From Ramlibacter agri (lineage in GTDB: Bacteria > Pseudomonadota > Gammaproteobacteria > Burkholderiales > Burkholderiaceae_C), in the NCBI RefSeq assembly GCF_012927085.1, contig NZ_JABBFX010000001.1, positions 620,001 through 684,000 on the forward strand: 64,000 nt of DNA, written 5' to 3'. The first letter of the stretch is position 1; each line of letters opens with the position of its first letter. The notes under the pieces were generated by a model. The model was given only the letters and a program-made list of their open reading frames with translations, was not told the DNA's origin and made no database searches. Below, piece after piece: positions 59,464 through 64,000 of the stretch. The translations under genes were made by a program, and so were the position numbers.

Positions 59464-60422
59464 TGCGGGTCGCTTTCGCCGGCACGCCGGAATTCGCCCG
59501 CGCCGCCCTCGAGCGGCTGCCCGCGGCCGGCTTCACCGTTCCCCTTGTCCTGACCCAGCCGGACCGGCCGGCCGGCCGCGGCATGAAGCTGCAGCCCTCG
59601 CCGGTGAAGCAGTTCGCGCTGGAGCGCGCCATCCCGGTGGCCCAGCCGCGCAGCCTGCGCCTGGATGGCAAGTTCCCCGACGAAGCGGCCGCCGCGCGTG
59701 ACGCGCTCCTCGAAGCCCGGCCCGACGTGCTGGTGGTCGCCGCCTACGGCCTGATCCTGCCGCAATGGGTGCTGGACCTGCCCCGCCTGGGCTGCCTGAA
59801 CATCCACGCTTCGCTGCTGCCCCGCTGGCGCGGCGCCGCGCCGATCCACCGCGCCATCGAGGCCGGCGATGCGGAAACCGGCGTCACCATCATGCAGATG
59901 GACGCGGGCCTGGACACCGGCGACATGCTGCTGGAAGAGCGCCAGCCCATCGCGCCCGACGACACCACGGCCAGCTTGCACGACAAGCTGGCGGCGCTGG
60001 GCGGCCGGCTGATCGTCGAGGCGCTGGAACTCGCGGCCTGCGGCGGCTTCCAGCCGGTCAAGCAGCCCGAACAGGGCGTGACCTACGCCCACAAGATCGA
60101 GAAGGCGGAAGCGGCCGTGGACTGGTCGCTGCCGGCCGACGCCATCGAGCGCCGCATCCGCGCTTTCGATCCTTTCCCGGGCGCCGCCGGCCAGTTGCGC
60201 GGCGAGACCGTCAAGCTGTGGAAGGCCCGCGCGGTGATGCGCGGGCGCGGCAGCGTGGAGCCGGGTACCATCGTCGCGCTCGACGAGCACGGCGTCGGCG
60301 TGGCCTGCGGGGAAGGCCGGCTGGAGCTCACGGAACTGCAGCGCCCCGGCGGCAAGCGCCTGGCCGCGGCCGACTTCCTGCGCGGTTTCCCGCTGGAGCC
60401 GGGCGAGCGCTTCACGCCCTGA
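59463..60422 (+). CDS. fmt: Methionyl-tRNA formyltransferase
   Basis: A 319-residue enzyme that formylates initiator Met-tRNA with 10-formyl-THF. The N-terminal hydrolase domain has [31 protein letters not shown] with catalytic N113 and H115, and GLDTGDM with D151 at the spacing seen in E. coli. The C-terminal OB-like domain (about 205-319) binds tRNA. ATG 59463 overlaps the preceding stop; a GTG one codon upstream is equally possible. Cytosolic and full length. Confidence 0.97.
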   Translation: MRVAFAGTPEFARAALERLPAAGFTVPLVLTQPDRPAGRGMKLQPSPVKQFALERAIPVAQPRSLRLDGKFPDEAAAARDALLEARPDVLVVAAYGLILPQWVLDLPRLGCLNIHASLLPRWRGAAPIHRAIEAGDAETGVTIMQMDAGLDTGDMLLEERQPIAPDDTTASLHDKLAALGGRLIVEALELAACGGFQPVKQPEQGVTYAHKIEKAEAAVDWSLPADAIERRIRAFDPFPGAAGQLRGETVKLWKARAVMRGRGSVEPGTIVALDEHGVGVACGEGRLELTELQRPGGKRLAAADFLRGFPLEPGERFTP

Positions 60423-60425
60423 TCG

Positions 60426-61163
60426 ATGTTCTTCCTGCCTTCCATCCACCGGCATCCGCAGTTTCGCCAGGGCATGCGCTCGATCGCCTCGGTCGCACCG
60501 GGCATCGCCGCCTGGGGCCTGATGACCGGCGTGGCCATGGTCCGCTCCGGCATGAGCGTGACCGAAGCCGTCGCCATGACCATGCTGGTGTACGCGGGAA
60601 GTTCGCAGCTGGCCGCCATCCCGCTGATCGTGGCCGGCGCGCCGGCCTGGGTGATCTGGGCCACCGGCTTCTGCGTGAACCTCCGCTTCGTCGTGTTCAG
60701 CCTGCACCTGCGCGACTACCTGATGCACCTGCCGCGCTGGCGGCGGCTCATCAACGGCTTCCTGACCGCGGACATGACCTATGCGGTCTTCACCCGCCAG
60801 TTTCCCGAGCCCGCGACCGACGCTGAAGGCCGGCTGGCCCAGGAAGCCAACCTGGCGGGCAGCTATTTCCTGACCTGGACAGCCTGGTGCGGCGCCAGCC
60901 TGGTCGGCGTCGGCCTGGGCAACCTGATCCCCAGCGCCTGGGGGCTGGGCTTTGCCGGCGTGCTGTGCCTGCTGGGCGTGCTGTGTTCGCTGGCCAACAC
61001 GCCGCTGCGCCTGCTGGCGCTGGTGGTCGCCGGCGTGGCCGCGGTGGCCGCTTATGCCTTGCCGCTGAAGCTGAACATCATCACGGCCATCGCGGTGGCG
61101 GTGATTGCCTGCTTCTGGCTTGAAGGGCGCATGCCCAAGTCGCTCAAGGAGCAGGCGGCGTGA
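60426..61163 (+). CDS. azlC: AzlC family branched-chain amino-acid exporter, large subunit
   Basis: A 245-residue membrane protein with AzlC blocks: a PGIAAWGLMTGVAMVRSGMS opening, YAGSSQLAAIPLIVAG, and WATGFCVNLRFVVFSLHLRD. Six or seven hydrophobic segments. AzlC and AzlD together export branched-chain amino acids or their analogues. It starts 3 bp after fmt and is followed by azlD. Confidence 0.93.
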   Translation: MFFLPSIHRHPQFRQGMRSIASVAPGIAAWGLMTGVAMVRSGMSVTEAVAMTMLVYAGSSQLAAIPLIVAGAPAWVIWATGFCVNLRFVVFSLHLRDYLMHLPRWRRLINGFLTADMTYAVFTRQFPEPATDAEGRLAQEANLAGSYFLTWTAWCGASLVGVGLGNLIPSAWGLGFAGVLCLLGVLCSLANTPLRLLALVVAGVAAVAAYALPLKLNIITAIAVAVIACFWLEGRMPKSLKEQAA

Positions 61164-61221
61164 GCCCCGCACGGCCGCCCGAAGGGGCGCGCACCGGAGT
61201 GCGTAGCACGGAGGTGCTCCT
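61164..61221. repeat. GC-rich hairpin spacer between azlC and azlD
   Basis: A 58-bp spacer with complementary GCCCC...GGGGC arms and a GCAC-GGAG-GTGC hairpin that places part of the azlD SD (GGAGGT, 61210-61215) in its loop. It resembles a dispersed intergenic element, but there is no second copy in this window. Confidence 0.4.
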
Positions 61222-61563
61222 GTGACTCCTGGAGAAACCGATCCCTGGACCCTGTTCGTCATCTTCGGCCTGGCGGCCGTGACGGTGATCGCACGCTGCT
61301 TCTTCTTCATCCTGGACCGGCCCTGGGCCCTGCCGAACTGGGCGCACCGGGCGCTGCACTACGCGCCGGTGGCCGCGCTGGCGGCGGTCGTCGTGCCTGA
61401 AGTGGTGATGAGCAACGGCCAGCTGGTAGCGACCTGGCAGGACGCGCGGCTGTACGCAGCCGCTGCCGGCGCCCTGTTGTTCTACTGGCGCCGCAGCGTG
61501 CTGCTGACCTTGATCGGCGGCATGGCTGTGTATCTTCCGTTGCATCTCGGCCTCGGCTGGTAG
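61222..61563 (+). CDS. azlD: AzlD family branched-chain amino-acid exporter, small subunit
   Basis: A 113-residue membrane protein with three or four helices, opening with a short polar stretch and then LFVIFGLAAVTVIARCFFF. The ALHYAPVAALAAVVVPEV block is typical of AzlD. Starts at GTG 61222 with GGAGGT 6 bases upstream. It forms the transporter with AzlC. Confidence 0.9.
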   Translation: MTPGETDPWTLFVIFGLAAVTVIARCFFFILDRPWALPNWAHRALHYAPVAALAAVVVPEVVMSNGQLVATWQDARLYAAAAGALLFYWRRSVLLTLIGGMAVYLPLHLGLGW

Positions 61564-61608
61564 CCGGTTTCCTAGAATGGATGGTTTCGCCCCTAACGAA
61601 ACGCCTCC

Positions 61609-62802
61609 ATGAAAGTCCTGCGCTTCTCCGACCTGTGCGACCAAGGCCTGGCCCGCGGCCGCCGCGTGTTCATCCGCGCCGACCTGAACGTCCCGCTGGA
61701 CGATGCCGGCAACATCACCGAGGACACCCGCATCCGGGCCTCGGTGCCCTGCATCCAGATGGCGCTGGCCGGCGGCGCGGCGGTGCTGGTCACTTCGCAC
61801 CTGGGCCGCCCGACCGAAGGCCAGTTCAAGCCGGAAGATTCGCTGGCGCCGGTGGCCAAGCGCCTGCAGGACCTGCTGGGCCGCCCCGTCACGCTGAAGC
61901 AGGACTGGGTGGATGGCGTCGACGTGCAGCAGGGCGAAGTCGTGCTGCTGGAAAACTGCCGCCTGAACAAGGGCGAGAAGAAGAACGACCCGGCGCTGGC
62001 GCAGAAGATGGCCGCCCTGTGCGACATCTTCGTCCATGACGCCTTCGGCACGGCGCACCGCGCCGAAGCCTCCACCTACGGCATCGCGCAGTACGCCAGG
62101 ACGGCCTGCGCCGGCCCGCTGCTGGCCGCCGAGATCGATGCCATCACCAAGGCACTGGCCAATCCGAAGCGGCCCCTGGTGGCCATCGTTGCCGGCTCCA
62201 AGGTGTCGACCAAGCTCACGATCCTGAGGTCGCTGGCGGACAAGGTCGACCAGCTGGTGGTCGGCGGCGGCATCGCCAACACCTTCATGCTGGCCGCCGG
62301 CCTGCCGATCGGCAAGTCGCTGGCCGAGGCCGACCTGGTGGAGGACGCCCGCGCCGTGATCGCCGCGATGAAGGCGCGCGGCGCCGAGGTGCCGATCCCG
62401 ACCGACGTGGTCGTGGCCAAGGCCTTCGCGGCCGACGCGCCGGCGACGGTCAAGGCGGCCCAGGACGTGGCGCCCGACGACCTGATCCTGGACATCGGCC
62501 CGCAGACGGCGCAGAAGCTGGCGCAGCAGCTGGGGGCGGCCGGCACCATCGTCTGGAACGGCCCGGTGGGCGTGTTCGAGTTCGACGCCTTCGCCCACGG
62601 TACCGAGACGATCGCGCGCGCGATCGCCGCGTCCGACGCCTTCAGCATCGCCGGCGGCGGCGACACCCTGGCCGCGATCGCCAAGTACGGCATCGAGCAG
62701 GACATCGGCTACATCTCCACCGGCGGTGGCGCCTTCCTCGAAGTGCTGGAGGGCAAGACCCTGCCGGCCTTCGAGATCCTGGCCAAGCGCGCGAACGGCT
62801 GA
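61609..62802 (+). CDS. pgk: Phosphoglycerate kinase
   Basis: A 397-residue glycolytic kinase, normal length. Conserved blocks: [14 protein letters not shown] (substrate-binding Asp and Arg), [50 protein letters not shown] and [14 protein letters not shown] with [18 protein letters not shown] at the end. It transfers phosphate between 1,3-bisphosphoglycerate and ADP in the cytosol. A TAGAAT hexamer at 61573-61578 may be its -10. The kinase-sensor gene follows after 9 bp. Confidence 0.98.
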   Translation: MKVLRFSDLCDQGLARGRRVFIRADLNVPLDDAGNITEDTRIRASVPCIQMALAGGAAVLVTSHLGRPTEGQFKPEDSLAPVAKRLQDLLGRPVTLKQDWVDGVDVQQGEVVLLENCRLNKGEKKNDPALAQKMAALCDIFVHDAFGTAHRAEASTYGIAQYARTACAGPLLAAEIDAITKALANPKRPLVAIVAGSKVSTKLTILRSLADKVDQLVVGGGIANTFMLAAGLPIGKSLAEADLVEDARAVIAAMKARGAEVPIPTDVVVAKAFAADAPATVKAAQDVAPDDLILDIGPQTAQKLAQQLGAAGTIVWNGPVGVFEFDAFAHGTETIARAIAASDAFSIAGGGDTLAAIAKYGIEQDIGYISTGGGAFLEVLEGKTLPAFEILAKRANG

Positions 62803-62811
62803 CGTCTCCTG

Positions 62812-64000
62812 GTGGCGAACCCCCGGCCCGAGCAAGACCAGGCAGCGGCGCCCGCGATGGCGCTGCTGGCGCAGCTGCCGGGCCAGGTGGCCGTGGTCGA
62901 CGCCAGCGGCCGCATCCTGGCCGTGAACGCGGGCTGGCAGCGCTTCGCTGCCGAAACCAGCCTGCCGCCCTCACGCGCCGACGGTTTCGAGCACCTGGCC
63001 CTGTGCGAGGCCGCGCATGGCGCCAATGCGGCCGAAGCGCTGGCGGCCGGCGCCGGATTCCGCGCGGTGCTGGCGGGACACAGCCGCGAGTACACGGTCG
63101 ATTTCCAGTCACCCGCGCCAAGCACGCGCCGCTGGTTCCGACTGCAGGCGGTGCCGGTGGACTGGAACGGCGGACCCGCCGCCTTGTTGATGCACACCGA
63201 GATCACGGCGCTGCGGCAGGCGCGCGACGAGGTGTTGCGCCTCAACGCCAACCTCGAACGCCGCGTGCAGCGCCGCACGCGCCAGCTGGAAAACGCCAAC
63301 CGCGAGCTGGAGGCCTTCTCCTATTCGGTGTCGCATGACCTGAAGGCGCCGCTGGCCGCCATCGACGGCTTCACGCAGGCGCTGCAGGAGCGGCTGCAGG
63401 GCCGGCTCGACCCGCGCGAAGCCGGCTACCTGGAGCGCGTGCGGGCCGGTGCCGGCAGCATGTTCACGCTGATCGACGCCATGCTGGCGCTGCACCAGGT
63501 GGCGCGTTCGGCACCGCTGCGCCGCGCCGACGTCGACGTGTCGCAGCTGGCGCGCGGCGTGCTGGATGAACTGCGCGCCGGCGACCCGGACCGCCTGGCC
63601 GAAGTGGAGGTCGAGCCGGCCATCCATATGCAGTGCGATGCGGCCCTGATGGCCATCGTGCTGCGCAACCTGCTGGGCAACGCCTGGAAGTTCTCCACCG
63701 GCAAGCCGCTGGTGCACGTCGCGGTGGCGCAGGACTGGGGCGGGCCGGCCGGCGCCACCACGCTCAGGATCGAGGACCACGGCGCCGGCTTCGACCCGCA
63801 GCATGCGGCCCGCCTGTTCATGCCTTTCCAGCGCCTGCACCACTCGAGCGAGTTCCCTGGCACGGGCATCGGCCTGGCCACGGTGCAGCGCATCGTGCAG
63901 CGGCACGGTGGCAGCGTGCGCGCCGAAGGCCGTCCCGGCGCCGGTGCGACCTTCTGGGTCACCTTGCCCGACGCGCAGGGCTTCGATTCCTCGCGCGAGT
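62812..64000 (+). CDS. Sensor histidine kinase, 3' end cut
   Basis: At least 396 residues, open to the window end and starting at GTG 62812. Residues 17-140 look like a PAS domain (VAVVDASGRILAVNAGWQRF). A short coiled coil follows (about 145-168), then HisKA with the phosphoacceptor H175 in FSYSVSHDLKAPLAAIDGF, and a HATPase domain with NLLGNAWKFS, EDHGAGFDPQHA and GTGIGLATVQRIVQRHGG. No membrane helix is visible, so it is probably cytosolic. This DHp subtype occurs in phytochrome-like and Bph-type kinases. Only a few C-terminal residues are likely to be missing. Its partner is not in the window. Confidence 0.92.
   Translation, partial: MANPRPEQDQAAAPAMALLAQLPGQVAVVDASGRILAVNAGWQRFAAETSLPPSRADGFEHLALCEAAHGANAAEALAAGAGFRAVLAGHSREYTVDFQSPAPSTRRWFRLQAVPVDWNGGPAALLMHTEITALRQARDEVLRLNANLERRVQRRTRQLENANRELEAFSYSVSHDLKAPLAAIDGFTQALQERLQGRLDPREAGYLERVRAGAGSMFTLIDAMLALHQVARSAPLRRADVDVSQLARGVLDELRAGDPDRLAEVEVEPAIHMQCDAALMAIVLRNLLGNAWKFSTGKPLVHVAVAQDWGGPAGATTLRIEDHGAGFDPQHAARLFMPFQRLHHSSEFPGTGIGLATVQRIVQRHGGSVRAEGRPGAGATFWVTLPDAQGFDSSRE

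Overview
The window is about 64 kb of gene-dense, high-GC chromosomal DNA. Gene content points to a betaproteobacterium of the order Burkholderiales, most likely the family Comamonadaceae (a Ramlibacter- or Variovorax-like genome). The supporting evidence is the smg-dprA-LysM operon facing def-fmt, the glnE/yhdP divergon, yajC-secD-secF, the fused single-chain indolepyruvate oxidoreductase with its Lrp regulator, and several Burkholderiales-type DUF families. This assignment is inference from gene content; no rRNA or tRNA lies in the window.

Layout. 1-6672 is a surface-glycan block: a cut flippase-type membrane protein, a methyltransferase, a GT4-type and two GT9-type glycosyltransferases, and a large membrane ligase that looks more like a pilin/protein O-oligosaccharyltransferase (PglL/TfpO) than an LPS ligase. 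6696-9791 holds moaC, a TfpZ-like pilin accessory protein, a BepA-like M48 protease and a small holin-like membrane protein. 9825-11182 holds an unrecognised 150-residue protein and terC, the latter behind a clear yybP-ykoY (manganese) riboswitch with its own promoter. 11247-16984 is mostly housekeeping (DUF1289, DUF2007, yaeQ, purB, a glutathione transferase, a glutathione peroxidase, a ferritin-like di-iron protein, rfaE2). 16955-24185 holds an OpgB-like transferase and an OMF-MFP-RND efflux operon. 24299-34671 holds glnE, divergent yhdP, a nitrilase-family amidase and a FixL/FixJ-like two-component pair.

34672-45226 is the most accessory-looking stretch. It has a long inverted repeat of a GCGCAAAGG-type intergenic element, one arm of which encodes the end of a small membrane protein. 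Next come mltA, a periplasmic molybdenum hydroxylase operon (three-haem cytochrome c, iorA, iorB) and a phosphate-scavenging group: phoX, a phosphodiesterase-type phosphatase and a translationally coupled secreted protein of unknown function. Both phosphatase genes are preceded by PhoB-box-like 11-bp repeats. 45223-55372 holds the lrp/indolepyruvate oxidoreductase divergon, yajC-secD-secF and a DUF1631 protein with a long glycine-rich insert. 55387-64000 holds smg, dprA and a LysM protein on the minus strand, facing def, a lipoprotein gene, fmt, azlC, azlD, pgk and a histidine kinase that runs off the end.

The genes are tightly packed, with many four-base stop/start overlaps, two divergent pairs whose start codons overlap inside CATG, and two convergent pairs whose stop codons overlap inside CTAG. 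I found no prophage, IS element, CRISPR array or tRNA. I did not find a clearly novel multi-gene system. The best leads are the PhoB-like sites with the unknown secreted partner, the repeat-derived protein tail, the operator palindrome of the lrp divergon and the repeat that occupies the secD ribosome-binding region.
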